Source: Vibrio gazogenes
GTDB lineage: Bacteria > Pseudomonadota > Gammaproteobacteria > Enterobacterales > Vibrionaceae
DNA length: 64,000 nt
Reading direction: 5' to 3'
NCBI RefSeq assembly: GCF_002196515.1
Contig: NZ_CP018835.1
Location: forward strand, 2,232,001 to 2,296,000
Part shown: piece by piece, positions 52,521-62,829 of the stretch
Position numbering within the stretch: the stretch's first letter is position 1
How the letters are laid out: each line of letters opens with the position of its first letter
Notes under the pieces: model-generated
What the model was told of the DNA's origin: nothing
The model's database searches: none
What the model saw: only the letters and a program-made list of their open reading frames with translations
Position numbers and translations under genes: made by a program

Positions 52521-52548
52521 GTTTTTTTTATTTTTGCGGAGTGCAACC

Positions 52549-53637
52549 ATGGCGCAGATTACGGTCAGTCTAGGTGAGCGTAGTTACCCCATTTCAATCG
52601 GAGCCGGATTATTTCAAAATCCGGCGCTTCTTTCTTTTCTTTCCCCTCAGCAAAAGGTGGTCTTAGTTAGCAACGTGACAGTTGCCCCGCTTTATGCTGA
52701 TAAAATCACGCAGTTATTGAACGATATCGGTTGTCAGACTTATCTGCTGTCACTACCCGATGGAGAGCAATACAAAAATCTGAATACTTTTGATACGGTC
52801 ATGACATTTCTGCTTGAGCATAATCTTGGGCGAGATATTGTGATCGTTGCGCTCGGTGGCGGTGTGATCGGTGATCTGGTTGGTTTTGCCGCCTCATGTT
52901 ATCAACGCGGTGTTGATTTTATTCAAATACCGACAACGCTCTTGTCTCAGGTTGATTCCTCGGTGGGCGGAAAAACAGCGGTGAATCATCCGCTGGGTAA
53001 GAATATGATCGGTGCATTCTATCAACCGCGTTCAGTGATTATAGACACTGATTGTCTGGCAACACTGCCCGAACGGGAATTTGCTGCCGGAATGGCAGAA
53101 GTTATCAAATACGGCATTATTTATGATGCTGAGTTTTTCGACTGGCTTGATACTAACCTTGAGAAGCTGTACGCACTGGATCAGTCTGCGCTCACTTATG
53201 CCATCGCGCGTTGTTGCGAAATTAAAGCGGAAGTGGTCGCACAGGATGAAAAAGAAGCCGGTATCCGGGCATTACTCAATTTAGGTCATACGTTTGGTCA
53301 TGCCATTGAAGCGCATCTGGGATATGGCCAATGGCTTCACGGTGAAGCAGTGTCATCCGGAACGGTGATGGCAGCGAAGACAGCCCAATTACATGGCTTA
53401 ATTTCTGACGCTCAGTTCTTACGGATTGTCTCGCTCCTCAAAGCTGCAAAACTACCTGTACAAACCCCGGATGGTATGTCTTTCTCTGATTTTATGACCC
53501 ATATGATGCGGGATAAAAAGGTTCTGGCCGGTACATTGAGGCTGGTTCTTCCGACCGGAATCGGGACGGCCGAAGTGATGAAGGACATTCCAGAGTCAAC
53601 GATTGAGCAAGCGATCGATTTCTGTCGTACAGTATAA
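52549..53637 (+). CDS. aroB: 3-dehydroquinate synthase
   Basis: AroB makes 3-dehydroquinate, the first carbocycle of the shikimate pathway. The 362-residue NAD- and zinc-dependent protein has [16 protein letters not shown], the [25 protein letters not shown] region and zinc ligands in [27 protein letters not shown] segment. GCGGAGTGCAACC precedes the ATG at 52549; a start five codons earlier is less likely. 28 bases after aroK. Confidence 0.97.
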   Translation: MAQITVSLGERSYPISIGAGLFQNPALLSFLSPQQKVVLVSNVTVAPLYADKITQLLNDIGCQTYLLSLPDGEQYKNLNTFDTVMTFLLEHNLGRDIVIVALGGGVIGDLVGFAASCYQRGVDFIQIPTTLLSQVDSSVGGKTAVNHPLGKNMIGAFYQPRSVIIDTDCLATLPEREFAAGMAEVIKYGIIYDAEFFDWLDTNLEKLYALDQSALTYAIARCCEIKAEVVAQDEKEAGIRALLNLGHTFGHAIEAHLGYGQWLHGEAVSSGTVMAAKTAQLHGLISDAQFLRIVSLLKAAKLPVQTPDGMSFSDFMTHMMRDKKVLAGTLRLVLPTGIGTAEVMKDIPESTIEQAIDFCRTV

Positions 53638-53674
53638 TTCAACAGTCTTTCATGTTTCTGGGTAGGATGATTTC

Positions 53675-55228
53675 ATGAGTGCAGCACACGGGCGAGTGTT
53701 GGAATTACAGTCTCAGGTCGATCTGTTAGAACGGCTGAGATTACTGACACATTTCGGTTCAAATCTGGTGACGGTTTCCGGTGAACCCGGAGCCGGTAAA
53801 ACGTGGCTCGCACAACGTTACCTGGAAGCATGGGCAGAGGATAAGAATCAGTCACTTCTACTGTGTTATCCAAATCAGGATGATCGTCAGCATCGTATGA
53901 CGATTCTGACACAGATCGATTCTCACGCACGCTTTAGCCCCGATGACACCCTGGTCGATAATCTGACGAATATATTTGATGATGAACCCTGTAATATCGT
54001 GATTGTGGTCGATAATGCACAGCGTCTGTCTGAAAATTTGGTGTCAGAACTGTGGATGCTTGTGCTTGAGGCGCAGGATAAGCCGCAATGGTCGATCAAT
54101 GTGATCTTCTTCGCGCTTCCTCGGGTGCTTGATCCATTGATCACTCGAATTGGATATGGTCAGGAGCATAAACCGGTTGATCTGGAGATCGAGCGACTGT
54201 CTCAAGATGACGCTGATCGTTTATTCGAATATCTGGTGATCCGTTTTATCGACGATAAAATGGAGAAAAGAGTTCGCCATGCGTATAGTAAGGTGAATAA
54301 AACACCGGGTGATATCATCGCATTAGGAGAGAAGAAGATGGAAAAGCGGATTGTGATTCGCTCAATAGTCGGGTCTCCGGTTAAGATCGCGGCACTGATA
54401 CTGTTAATTGCTGTCATTCTCGGTGGCGGTTATTGGTGGATGTTATCTGCAGAACAAACACCCGAGCATGTGTTGGATGATATCGTTGCAAATGGTACCT
54501 CGACAAAAGAACAGACGGTGATTCCGGCGTTGACGGGTCGTACCAAAGAGAGTGCCACCGCATCTGATACGCCCGATGCGTCTGGTGAGAATACCATCGA
54601 ACCACCACCGAATGGGGTTAATGATGATTCCAATGCACTCCCTCCGGCAGTGACCTCTGATTCTGATCGGGTTGGTGAGGATGATCAGGGACAACGGGTT
54701 GTGATTTCTTCAGAAGTTGTTGATGCATTGATGGATGGCAAAGCTGAATCGGCTGATACCAAGCAACTCAAGGATGTAGCCCGTCAGGTTGCTCCAGAAT
54801 CAGATGAGTCTGCTACGACAGGAGAACCTCAGCAAACTGCATCGACTGGCGCGGAGCAGAGCAAAGCGCCTTCAGCCACAGAACAATCCCCATCAACCCG
54901 CTCGCAATCTTTACCCGGTTACTCGTTTTCCTATACTACAGCGGCATTAAATGCGATGTCTGACCGTAGTTATACTTTGCAGCTTGCCGCATTTAATTCG
55001 CTTCAGGAAGTTGAAGACTTTATTCAACGCCATCGTTTACAGAATCAGGTTTATGTCTATCCGACCGTCCGGGATCAGGTGAACTGGTATATTGTGACAT
55101 ACCAAAATTATCCAACGATTCAGATGGCTCGTGATGCTGTCTCGACGCTCCCTCGCCCGATTCAGTCACTCGGACCCTGGGCAAAATCTCTCAGACAGGT
55201 ACATCGAGAGATTGAACGAGTGAAATAA
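53675..55228 (+). CDS. damX: Cell division protein DamX
   Basis: The 517-residue protein has a cytoplasmic AAA-type ATPase domain (about 10-220: Walker A SGEPGAGKTWLA near 35-46, Walker B IVIVVDNAQ near 108-116), one membrane helix (about 237-256), a long disordered serine/threonine-rich linker, and a C-terminal SPOR domain (about 427-505). DamX localises to the septum and affects division and bile resistance in E. coli. It sits in the classical aroK-aroB-damX-dam order. Confidence 0.93.
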   Translation: MSAAHGRVLELQSQVDLLERLRLLTHFGSNLVTVSGEPGAGKTWLAQRYLEAWAEDKNQSLLLCYPNQDDRQHRMTILTQIDSHARFSPDDTLVDNLTNIFDDEPCNIVIVVDNAQRLSENLVSELWMLVLEAQDKPQWSINVIFFALPRVLDPLITRIGYGQEHKPVDLEIERLSQDDADRLFEYLVIRFIDDKMEKRVRHAYSKVNKTPGDIIALGEKKMEKRIVIRSIVGSPVKIAALILLIAVILGGGYWWMLSAEQTPEHVLDDIVANGTSTKEQTVIPALTGRTKESATASDTPDASGENTIEPPPNGVNDDSNALPPAVTSDSDRVGEDDQGQRVVISSEVVDALMDGKAESADTKQLKDVARQVAPESDESATTGEPQQTASTGAEQSKAPSATEQSPSTRSQSLPGYSFSYTTAALNAMSDRSYTLQLAAFNSLQEVEDFIQRHRLQNQVYVYPTVRDQVNWYIVTYQNYPTIQMARDAVSTLPRPIQSLGPWAKSLRQVHREIERVK

Positions 55229-55308
55229 TACGGGTTCTCTTGGGGATAAAGTGAAAATATGTTAGATTTCGCAGCCTTGTTGATTGTGGTGGATAGATAG
55301 AGCAGTAG

Positions 55309-56145
55309 ATGAAGAAGAATCGCGCCTTTCTGAAGTGGGCTGGCGGAAAGTATGGATTGGTTGATGATATCCGACGCCATTTACCGGCCGCTCAAACTTT
55401 GGTAGAGCCCTTTGTCGGTGCTGGTTCTATTTTTCTCAATACCGATTACGAGCATTATGTTCTGGCTGATATCAATCCGGATCTGATCAATTTATATAAT
55501 CTGCTGAAAGAGCGGCCCGAGCACTATATTACAGAGGCTAAACGGTGGTTTATTGCTGAAAATAACCGCAAGGAAGTCTATCTTTCGGTTCGGCAGCAGT
55601 TTAATCAGACCGATGAAGTGATGTATCGCTCGTTAGCATTCTTGTATATGAATCGTTTTGGTTTTAACGGCTTGTGTCGTTATAACAAAAAAGGCGGTTT
55701 CAATGTCCCTTTTGGTTCCTACAAAAAACCTTATTTCCCTGAAGCAGAACTGGAGTTCTTTGCTGAGAAAGCTCAGAAAGCCACATTTGTCTGTACCAAT
55801 TATCGAGATAGCTTTGAACAGGCGGATCATGTCAGTGTGATTTATTGCGATCCACCGTATGCACCGTTGTCTCATACTGCGAATTTTACCTCTTATACCG
55901 GTGGTGGTTTTTCACTTGATGATCAGGCTGCACTGGCTGATATTGCCGAGAAAACTGCGAATGAGCGGGGGATATCGGTACTCATTTCTAATCATGATAC
56001 GATTCTGACCCGACGGCTGTACCACGGTGCAAAACTCAATGTTGTGAAGGTGAAACGAACCATCAGCCGGAACGGGGCAGGCCGGAATAAAGTCGATGAA
56101 CTGCTCGCGTTATTTGATGGGCGTTTAACTCCGCGCGCCAAGTAG
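55309..56145 (+). CDS. dam: DNA adenine methyltransferase Dam
   Basis: Dam methylates adenine in GATC and guides mismatch repair and replication timing. The 278-residue N6-adenine methylase has motif X/I regions FLKWAGGKYGLV (about 8) and FVGAGSIFLN, and the catalytic motif DPPY in IYCDPPYAPL (about 180). No restriction partner is adjacent; its place between damX and rpe is the chromosomal housekeeping locus. Confidence 0.97.
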   Translation: MKKNRAFLKWAGGKYGLVDDIRRHLPAAQTLVEPFVGAGSIFLNTDYEHYVLADINPDLINLYNLLKERPEHYITEAKRWFIAENNRKEVYLSVRQQFNQTDEVMYRSLAFLYMNRFGFNGLCRYNKKGGFNVPFGSYKKPYFPEAELEFFAEKAQKATFVCTNYRDSFEQADHVSVIYCDPPYAPLSHTANFTSYTGGGFSLDDQAALADIAEKTANERGISVLISNHDTILTRRLYHGAKLNVVKVKRTISRNGAGRNKVDELLALFDGRLTPRAK

Positions 56146-56303
56146 TTAGCCTTTGAGGCAGACCGATTAAACTTACGATTCCCTCGATAGGCCGCAAAAA
56201 TAGTATCAAAGCGCAACACACGCTAGGATCCGAGCAATGGCTTCTGTAGAATGATTTATCTTGGCAACTATTCCTAATCTTCATGCTCACAGAGGCCTGC
56301 TTT

Positions 56304-56978
56304 ATGAAAGACTTTTTGATTGCCCCTTCCATCCTTTCTGCTGATTTAGCCCGTTTAGGGGAGGATGTTGTTGATGTCCTCAACGCTGGCGCGGATGTGA
56401 TTCATTTTGATGTCATGGACAACCATTATGTGCCGAATTTGACGTTTGGTGCGCCGGTTTGCAAAGCATTGCGTGACTATGGTGTCACGGCACCGATTGA
56501 TGTCCACTTGATGGTCAAACCGGTCGACCGTCTCATTCCGGATTTTGCTGAAGCCGGTGCATCGATGATTACTTTTCATGTCGAAGCCTCTGAGCATGTT
56601 GATCGAACGTTGCAACTGATCAAATCGCATGGTTGTCAGGCCGGTGTTGTGCTGAATCCTGCGACGCCGCTGACTCATCTGGATTATTTGATGGATAAAG
56701 TTGATCTGATCCTGCTGATGTCTGTGAACCCTGGATTTGGCGGTCAGTCTTTCATTCCACATACATTGGATAAACTCAATACCGTCCGTGAACGGATCAA
56801 TGCTTCCGGACGTCAGATTCGTCTGGAAATTGACGGAGGTGTCAAGGTGGATAACATCCGTGAAATTGCTGAAGCCGGGGCTGATATGTTTGTAGCCGGT
56901 TCCGCGATTTTTGGTCAGTCTGACTATCAGCAAGTGATTGATGCAATGCGTGCAGAGCTGGCACAGGTCAAACGGTGA
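56304..56978 (+). CDS. rpe: Ribulose-phosphate 3-epimerase
   Basis: The 224-residue TIM-barrel enzyme interconverts ribulose-5-phosphate and xylulose-5-phosphate. It begins [21 protein letters not shown] and has [16 protein letters not shown] and [16 protein letters not shown] lies eight bases before the ATG at 56304; an in-frame start seven codons earlier is rejected. Followed by gph and trpS as in E. coli. Confidence 0.97.
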   Translation: MKDFLIAPSILSADLARLGEDVVDVLNAGADVIHFDVMDNHYVPNLTFGAPVCKALRDYGVTAPIDVHLMVKPVDRLIPDFAEAGASMITFHVEASEHVDRTLQLIKSHGCQAGVVLNPATPLTHLDYLMDKVDLILLMSVNPGFGGQSFIPHTLDKLNTVRERINASGRQIRLEIDGGVKVDNIREIAEAGADMFVAGSAIFGQSDYQQVIDAMRAELAQVKR

Positions 56979-57062
56979 TTTGTTGTTATTGAATCCGGTG
57001 GATTCATTCTGGAGTGATCATGCTGAATCACCCATATGAAAATCAAATAGAGAGTATATGTG

Positions 57063-57749
57063 ATGTCTATTGAGCAGATTCAATTGATTGCCTTTGATCT
57101 GGATGGCACATTGTTAGACAGTGTACCTGACCTTGCTGTTGCAGCAGATCAAACGGTTCGTGCGTTGGGTTATCCCGGGGTGTCTGAAGCACAGGTTCGT
57201 GATTATGTTGGCAATGGGGCTGATGTGCTGATTGGTCGTGCTTTAAGCCAGAGTTTAACCGTGGATCCATCGTTGAGCCCGGAACTGATGCAGGATGCCA
57301 GAAAACGGTTTGATGCATATTATGCGGCGACGGGTCATCGCCTCAGTCATTTGTACCCGGGCGTCAAAGAAACACTTGAACAACTACATCAGGCAGGATT
57401 TACAATGGCGATTGCAACCAATAAGCCATCGAAGTTTGTGCCGGATATTCTGCAACAGCATCAGATCGCTCACTATTTTAAGGCAGTGATTGGTGGTGAC
57501 CGCTTTGAGAAAAAGAAACCCGATCCAATGGCGCTTGAATGGCTGCTCGCAACTTATGACTGCCAGCCCCAACAGATGCTGATGGTCGGTGACTCAAAGA
57601 ATGATATTCTGGCAGCACAGCGTGCCGGATGCCGTTCATTTGGTCTGACATACGGCTACAATCATGGGGAGCCAATTGCGGATTCAAATCCGGATTATGT
57701 TGCGGATCAGATTAGGCAATTACTCGATATTGTTCTTGTTTCGGCATGA
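57063..57749 (+). CDS. gph: Phosphoglycolate phosphatase
   Basis: The 228-residue HAD-family enzyme removes phosphate from 2-phosphoglycolate formed during DNA repair. Motif I FDLDGTLLDSVPDLA near residue 8, motif II AIATNKPSKF, and motif IV VGDSKNDILAAQRAGC are all present. AGAGAG precedes the ATG at 57063; a GTG one codon upstream is also possible. Between rpe and trpS. Confidence 0.95.
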   Translation: MSIEQIQLIAFDLDGTLLDSVPDLAVAADQTVRALGYPGVSEAQVRDYVGNGADVLIGRALSQSLTVDPSLSPELMQDARKRFDAYYAATGHRLSHLYPGVKETLEQLHQAGFTMAIATNKPSKFVPDILQQHQIAHYFKAVIGGDRFEKKKPDPMALEWLLATYDCQPQQMLMVGDSKNDILAAQRAGCRSFGLTYGYNHGEPIADSNPDYVADQIRQLLDIVLVSA

Positions 57750-57795
57750 ATGCGATAAATATCTAGAAAAATACTTCCTGATGAGTACACTGAGT

Positions 57796-57832
57796 AAACC
57801 GTGTGACGGTTTGCAGAACAATCACACGGTTT
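57796..57832 (+). terminator. Stem-loop between gph and trpS
   Basis: An 11-bp perfect stem (AAACCGTGTGA / TCACACGGTTT) with a 15-base loop ends 34 bases before the trpS start. It is followed by CTCTCTAATTTT, a weak T tract. It may be an operon terminator or a control hairpin in the trpS leader. Confidence 0.55.
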
Positions 57833-57866
57833 CTCTCTAATTTTGATGAAGTCAAAGGAATTTTTC

Positions 57867-58901
57867 ATGAGCAACTCCCTCGTCTCGGACAAGCCGATCG
57901 TCTTTAGTGGTGTTCAACCTTCCGGTGAACTCAGTATTGGTAACTACTTGGGTGCGCTTCGTCAATGGCATCAAATGCAAGATGAATACAACTGTCAGTA
58001 TTGTGTTGTTGATCTACATGCGATCACCGTGCGTCAGGATCCTAAAGCGTTGCATGAAGCAACACTCGATGCACTGTCGATCTGTCTTGCAGTTGGCATT
58101 GACCCACGGAAGAGCACATTATTCGTTCAGTCTCATGTCCCTGCTCATGCACAACTCAGTTGGCTCCTCAATTGTTATACCCAGATGGGGGAATTGAGCC
58201 GAATGACTCAGTTCAAGGATAAATCCGCACGTTATGCAAATGATGTTAATGTCGGACTGTTTGATTATCCTGTCTTGATGGCCGCTGATATTCTTTTATA
58301 TGGCACTCATCAGGTACCTGTCGGAAATGACCAGAAACAGCATCTTGAGCTGGCGCGTGACATTGCGATTCGCTTTAATAACATTTACAGCCCTGAACAA
58401 CCGATTTTCACGGTGCCTGAACCTTACATTCCGACAGTAAATGCCCGGGTGATGAGTCTTCAGGATGCAACGAAGAAAATGTCGAAATCGGATGATAACC
58501 GCAAGAATGTCATCACGCTGCTTGAAGACCCGAAATCGATTCTCAAAAAGATCAACAAAGCACAAACGGATACCGAAACACCACCACGGATTCGTCACGA
58601 TGTTGAAAACAAAGCCGGAATCTCCAACTTGATGGGGTTGTACTCGGCTGCGACCGGGATGAGTTTTGCTGAAATTGAAGCAAAATATGCAGGGGTAGAA
58701 ATGTATGGCCCGTTCAAGAAAGATGTCGGTGAAGCGATCGTGGCAATGCTGGAACCTGTTCAGAGTGAATATCATCGGGTCCGTGCGGATTTGGGATATC
58801 TCAATGAAGTGATGAAATCTGGCGCAGAAGCCGCATCGGCAAAAGCAGCGCCAACCCTGAAAAAAGCCTATGAAGCGGTTGGTTTTGTGACCCCATTTTA
58901 G
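57867..58901 (+). CDS. trpS: Tryptophanyl-tRNA synthetase
   Basis: The 344-residue class I synthetase charges tRNA-Trp. The HIGH-like motif is in [14 protein letters not shown] (about 17-30) and the KMSKS motif in [11 protein letters not shown] (about 200). AAAGGAATTTTTC before the ATG at 57867 sets the start; the frame extends eight codons upstream but that is unconserved. Length equals typical bacterial TrpS plus ten residues. Confidence 0.97.
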   Translation: MSNSLVSDKPIVFSGVQPSGELSIGNYLGALRQWHQMQDEYNCQYCVVDLHAITVRQDPKALHEATLDALSICLAVGIDPRKSTLFVQSHVPAHAQLSWLLNCYTQMGELSRMTQFKDKSARYANDVNVGLFDYPVLMAADILLYGTHQVPVGNDQKQHLELARDIAIRFNNIYSPEQPIFTVPEPYIPTVNARVMSLQDATKKMSKSDDNRKNVITLLEDPKSILKKINKAQTDTETPPRIRHDVENKAGISNLMGLYSAATGMSFAEIEAKYAGVEMYGPFKKDVGEAIVAMLEPVQSEYHRVRADLGYLNEVMKSGAEAASAKAAPTLKKAYEAVGFVTPF

Positions 58902-58933
58902 CGATCACGCTATATCGCCATGACGTTGATGTA

Positions 58934-58961
58934 GAGGCTGCCAGTATCGGCAGCCTTTTTT
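58934..58961. terminator. Terminator between convergent trpS and sqr
   Basis: A stem (GAGGCTGCC / GGCAGCC) with a 6-base loop and T6 run follows trpS; it can also serve the minus-strand sqr gene on its opposite face, though less well. Confidence 0.9.
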
Positions 58962-58964
58962 ACT

Positions 58965-60236
58965 TTATTGCGTCCGTTTGATCCCTGCCGCTTTCATAAT
59001 ATATTTTTCATAAATCGGCTCACTGGTGCCTTTTTTCACTTTATAGAGAAAATATTTCTCGAAAGCGATTTTAGCGATGTGAACCCATTGCCCCATCGAC
59101 GTCCAGTTGGTATTCCGTGGCGGGTTTTGTGGCAGAGCAATAAACGCAGCCCCTTTATCTCCCATGTCGGCCAGACAGACAGCATTCATCGAAGGCTTGG
59201 TTGTCACGGCTTCGCCACGCTCAATACTGAGGATATTTTTCACAATCGCACTGGTCATCGATTCAATCATAAAACCGGTTTTCGGGGCGCCGACAGGCAC
59301 GGGAGTTTCTTCAAGTGGCGGAATCGCAACGCAAACACCGGCAGCAAAGATTTCCGGGTAAGTCGGACTACGTTGATATTCATCAGTCAAAACAAAGCCT
59401 TTGGGGTTGCATAAATCAGGGACATTGGCAATCGCAGGAGAGCCTTTAAATGGCGGTAAAAACATCGCCATACTGAAAGGTAAGTGATGTTCGAAATCGA
59501 CTTCGCCTTTGCGGTTGAGCTCTTCAATATGCGCGATATTGGGTTCAAAATGTGTGGTGCGCGCATTACAAATCCACTGGATGCCTCGCTCCCGGAATTC
59601 GTGCTCCATTAATGCTTTTGAGTCCCCGACACCACCGAGTCCCATGTGGCCGATGTAAGGTTCGCTGGTGACAAAAGTCATCGGCACCTGAGCGCGGATC
59701 TTCAGTTTACGCAACTGACTTTCAAGCGAAAGGATATATTCATAAGCCGGACCAAAACAACTGGCTCCCGGAAGTGCTCCGACAATGACCGGTCCCGGGT
59801 TTTTGATGAGCTGTTGATACGCTTCGTGAGAACGCACTGCGTGGTCAACCGTACAGACTGACTGAGTATAACCATTCTCCGGTCCGGCGCCGGGGACGGC
59901 TTCAAATGCCAGTTTCGGACCAGTACAGATGGCCAGATAGTCATACTGATATTCGGTTCCGTCTTCTGTTTGCAGGCATTTATCCTGAGCATGGATTTGA
60001 GCAACGCCGGAAGTATTGAACGGAATTTGGAATTTTTTTGTGTAGGGGGTCAGATCCAGTACCACCTGATCTTTGGTTCGTTCGCCGAGAGCGACCCAAG
60101 GGTTTGACGGAATGAAATGAAATTCAGAGCCTTCATTGATCAGCAGTATTTCATGATCTTTTGGCAGTTTCTGTTTTAACTCATATGCGATGGAGATCCC
60201 CCCCAACCCTGCACCAATTACGATCGTCCTTTTCAT
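58965..60236 (-). CDS. sqr: Sulfide:quinone oxidoreductase
   Basis: The 423-residue FAD protein oxidises sulfide and passes electrons to quinone at the inner membrane. The FAD-binding motif IGAGLGGISIAYEL (about 7-20) is clear. Three cysteines at 128, 160 (GASCFGPAYEY) and 354 (NAVCLADMGDKG) match the catalytic cysteines C128, C160 and C356 of characterised SQRs almost exactly. The C-terminal amphipathic region (about 380-415) could bind the membrane. It is monocistronic, outside the housekeeping operons. Other names for the family include NDH-2-like FAD oxidoreductase; the cysteines favour SQR. Confidence 0.88.
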   Translation of the reverse strand: MKRTIVIGAGLGGISIAYELKQKLPKDHEILLINEGSEFHFIPSNPWVALGERTKDQVVLDLTPYTKKFQIPFNTSGVAQIHAQDKCLQTEDGTEYQYDYLAICTGPKLAFEAVPGAGPENGYTQSVCTVDHAVRSHEAYQQLIKNPGPVIVGALPGASCFGPAYEYILSLESQLRKLKIRAQVPMTFVTSEPYIGHMGLGGVGDSKALMEHEFRERGIQWICNARTTHFEPNIAHIEELNRKGEVDFEHHLPFSMAMFLPPFKGSPAIANVPDLCNPKGFVLTDEYQRSPTYPEIFAAGVCVAIPPLEETPVPVGAPKTGFMIESMTSAIVKNILSIERGEAVTTKPSMNAVCLADMGDKGAAFIALPQNPPRNTNWTSMGQWVHIAKIAFEKYFLYKVKKGTSEPIYEKYIMKAAGIKRTQ

Positions 60237-60418
60237 CTTTACTTACTCTCTTTTTATATTAGTAATTTCTAAATTAATAATAGCTTATATTGATAATTGT
60301 GCGACAGATCTGCGTCACAGAAAGAAGATCAGATGATTGAGGAACAGAGTCACTTTGTATCGTTGCTACTGAGCGTTGTATTTGTGAGTCTGAGATCGGA
60401 TGGTACAAATGATTAAAG

Positions 60419-60451
60419 AACCCACGCCAGTCTGAGACTGGCGTGGGTTTT
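60419..60451. terminator. Terminator of the CARDB-type gene
   Basis: A 15-bp perfect inverted repeat (AACCCACGCCAGTCT / AGACTGGCGTGGGTT) around one base lies 22 bases beyond the stop of the secreted-protein gene. The centre would open to form a loop. It fits termination of minus-strand transcription before sqr. Confidence 0.8.
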
Positions 60452-60473
60452 AGACGACGGCGAAATCAGTCGG

Positions 60474-61517
60474 TTATTCTTGGTGTTCCGGTAATGCGAT
60501 GGCATCAAGTTTGTTGAAGTTGAACAGTTCATCTTGATCTGTTTCTTTTGAGTTGAGCACTTTCATGCCGGGAGTGACCGGTAATTGTGGGTCAACGAAG
60601 TTTTGGTTATCTTCGTCGGTTCTGCTCAAATAGGTCATTGAACCACTGGTGTTGGCTGATTGTTGATGTGCGTCTGGCGCAACACTTTGTCCGCTGGCAA
60701 CGCTGTTAAGCACAGTAATTTTGCCCGTCGCGACGTTATTGTTTTCATTGGTTTCAGCAACCACATCATTTCTGTCAACCACTAACACTAAGTAATAAGT
60801 GCCTGCCGTTAAGCCTGAAGGAATCGGGACGGTGATGGTGTGTCTTGAACCGTATGGCAAGAGAACCGATGTTTCTCCGTAGAAGTACATAAGTTGCTTA
60901 TTTGCATTGGCCAAATATACTGCCAGCGTTGGTGCTGTACCGCTTTTTTGTGCGCAATTGGCTGATGAAACCTCTGCATCAATCACAACCTGACCACCCG
61001 CGGTGACTTGGTTAGGAGAAAATTTTCCGGAAGAGACCAGCCAGTCCGGTGCGCCTAAACCCCCGATCTTGACGGTATTGAAACTCAATGCGCTCGAAAT
61101 ACTGTAACTCGCCTTCACCTGAAATTCATAGGGGGTACATGAATTGGCCAATGCGTTTTTGTTTTGTGTACTTAACACAGAATCCAAATTGACTCGGTAT
61201 GTTTGTGTCGAGCGACTTGGGACGCATCGCATTGTACCGCCTAAACCGCTGCTTCCACATGAGATATCAGCAAAATCACGGCCGATATTAATACCAGTTT
61301 TTCCACCATCCTGTGTCAGTGCAAAATTAACGGTGTTGCCGTTATTAAAGATCTCAGAGCCGAACATGTGGTATTCCACTTCAAGTGTTTTTTGATTCGG
61401 GTATGGGAGTTCCGTGTTAACGATATCGACGTTGCCCGGATAAATTGAGGCGAGGGCTGCTTGACTACAAAGTGCTGTTGTTGTGAGAAAACCAACGACT
61501 ATTTTGTCTAGTTTCAT
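60474..61517 (-). CDS. Secreted protein with CARDB-like domain, function unknown
   Basis: The 347-residue protein has a signal peptide (about 1-23, MKLDKIVVGFLTTTALCSQA) and no membrane anchor. A CARDB-type immunoglobulin-like adhesion domain spans about 167-272, ending ETNENNNVATGKITV, the characteristic NENNN motif. An N-terminal beta-rich domain with several cysteines (near 85, 97, 128, 188) precedes it and may hold disulfides. The last 65 residues are disordered and acidic. No enzymatic motif was recognised. It is divergent from a mannanase gene, which suggests an extracellular or cell-surface role, but that is inference. Confidence 0.7.
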   Translation of the reverse strand: MKLDKIVVGFLTTTALCSQAALASIYPGNVDIVNTELPYPNQKTLEVEYHMFGSEIFNNGNTVNFALTQDGGKTGINIGRDFADISCGSSGLGGTMRCVPSRSTQTYRVNLDSVLSTQNKNALANSCTPYEFQVKASYSISSALSFNTVKIGGLGAPDWLVSSGKFSPNQVTAGGQVVIDAEVSSANCAQKSGTAPTLAVYLANANKQLMYFYGETSVLLPYGSRHTITVPIPSGLTAGTYYLVLVVDRNDVVAETNENNNVATGKITVLNSVASGQSVAPDAHQQSANTSGSMTYLSRTDEDNQNFVDPQLPVTPGMKVLNSKETDQDELFNFNKLDAIALPEHQE

Positions 61518-61845
61518 ACTTAGTTCCTATTCCTATATGTTTATTATGATTCCGTCAGTGAGGTGTGACGCGACCCTTGTACAAATGAAACAAGATTTAT
61601 ATCAGCTTTCGCTATTATGAAACCAATTTATTATCCGTCAATGAGGGTTTTTCTTTTTTATCAATACTGTGATCAATGAGAAATTATAGTGTGCTGTTTT
61701 AGGTGTAACCGCTGAGCAACAGCCTCTCTGCTCAATATCAGCCTCAACATTGCTTGAATTAATATGAAATCATAACCATATTTTACGGTTTGAATGGTAC
61801 TGAATGATCTATTGCGGTGCCGCCATCAACGATAAGGATATGGAA

Positions 61846-62829
61846 ATGAAATTAATCAAAATATTGCTGGCAACATTCGGTTGTATTTACGCTTTGTCTG
61901 CTCAGGCTGGGTTCTACATTGCCAATGGTGTGTTATATGAAGGCAATGGGCATCCTTTTAAAATCCGTGGGATCAACCATGCCCACACTTGGTATCTCAA
62001 TCGATTAGATCATGCGTTAGACGGAATTGCTGCAACGGGGGCCAATACGGTGCGGATAGTTCTGAGTAATGGTCAGCGTTGGAATAAAAATGGTCCTGCC
62101 GATGTGGCGAATGTGATTCGGCAAGCCAAAGCAAGACATTTGATCACGGTGCTTGAAGTCCATGATACAACAGGCTTTGGTGAAGAGTCGCAAGCGGCAA
62201 GTTTAGATTCAGCAGCCGATTATTGGATCGAACTAAAAGATCAACTCGTCGGTCAGGAAGATTATGTCATCATCAATCTGGGCAATGAACCGATGGGGAA
62301 TGGGGTGAGTGCCAGTGTGTGGGTCAATGATCATATCAATGCGATTCAGCGCTTAAGAAAAGCCGGGCTAACGCATACACTAATGGTTGATGCGCCAAAC
62401 TGGGGGCAGGACTGGCAACAGATCATGTTGAGTCGTGCCCAGTCTGTATTTGATGCTGATCCGCTGCACAATACGATATTTAGTGTCCACATGTATCAGG
62501 TTTACGGGGATTACCCGACAGTGAACCATTACATTTCGACATTCCTCAATCAAGGTTTAGCACTGGTTGTGGGCGAATTCGGCGCGAGTCATCAAGGTGA
62601 GGATGTGGCTGAGGACGCGATTATGGAACGGGCTGAGACCTTGAATATCGGTTATATCGGCTGGTCATGGTCGGGTAATAATCAAGATGTTGCGGATTTG
62701 GATATCGTCAATCACTGGGATAATCATGCATATAGCGAATGGGGGAATATCCTGATCAATGGTGTGAACGGTATCAAGTCCACGTCGACACTCGCCACAA
62801 TCTTTACCTGTGGCGCATCGTGTCAGTAA
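61846..62829 (+). CDS. Secreted GH5 (subfamily 8-like) endo-beta-1,4-mannanase
   Basis: The 327-residue protein has a signal peptide (about 1-21, ending LSAQA) and a GH5 TIM barrel aligning with Bacillus-type GH5_8 mannanases: GFYIANGVLYEGNG at its start, RGINHAHTWY, NTVRIVLSNG, the acid-base glutamate in INLGNEPMG, and the nucleophile glutamate in VVGEFGASH. It would cut mannan or glucomannan backbones outside the cell. The start at 61846 is chosen because AAGGA lies nine bases upstream. It ends without a carbohydrate-binding module; the C-terminus has a lone CGASC pair. Cellulase activity cannot be excluded. Confidence 0.88.
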   Translation: MKLIKILLATFGCIYALSAQAGFYIANGVLYEGNGHPFKIRGINHAHTWYLNRLDHALDGIAATGANTVRIVLSNGQRWNKNGPADVANVIRQAKARHLITVLEVHDTTGFGEESQAASLDSAADYWIELKDQLVGQEDYVIINLGNEPMGNGVSASVWVNDHINAIQRLRKAGLTHTLMVDAPNWGQDWQQIMLSRAQSVFDADPLHNTIFSVHMYQVYGDYPTVNHYISTFLNQGLALVVGEFGASHQGEDVAEDAIMERAETLNIGYIGWSWSGNNQDVADLDIVNHWDNHAYSEWGNILINGVNGIKSTSTLATIFTCGASCQ

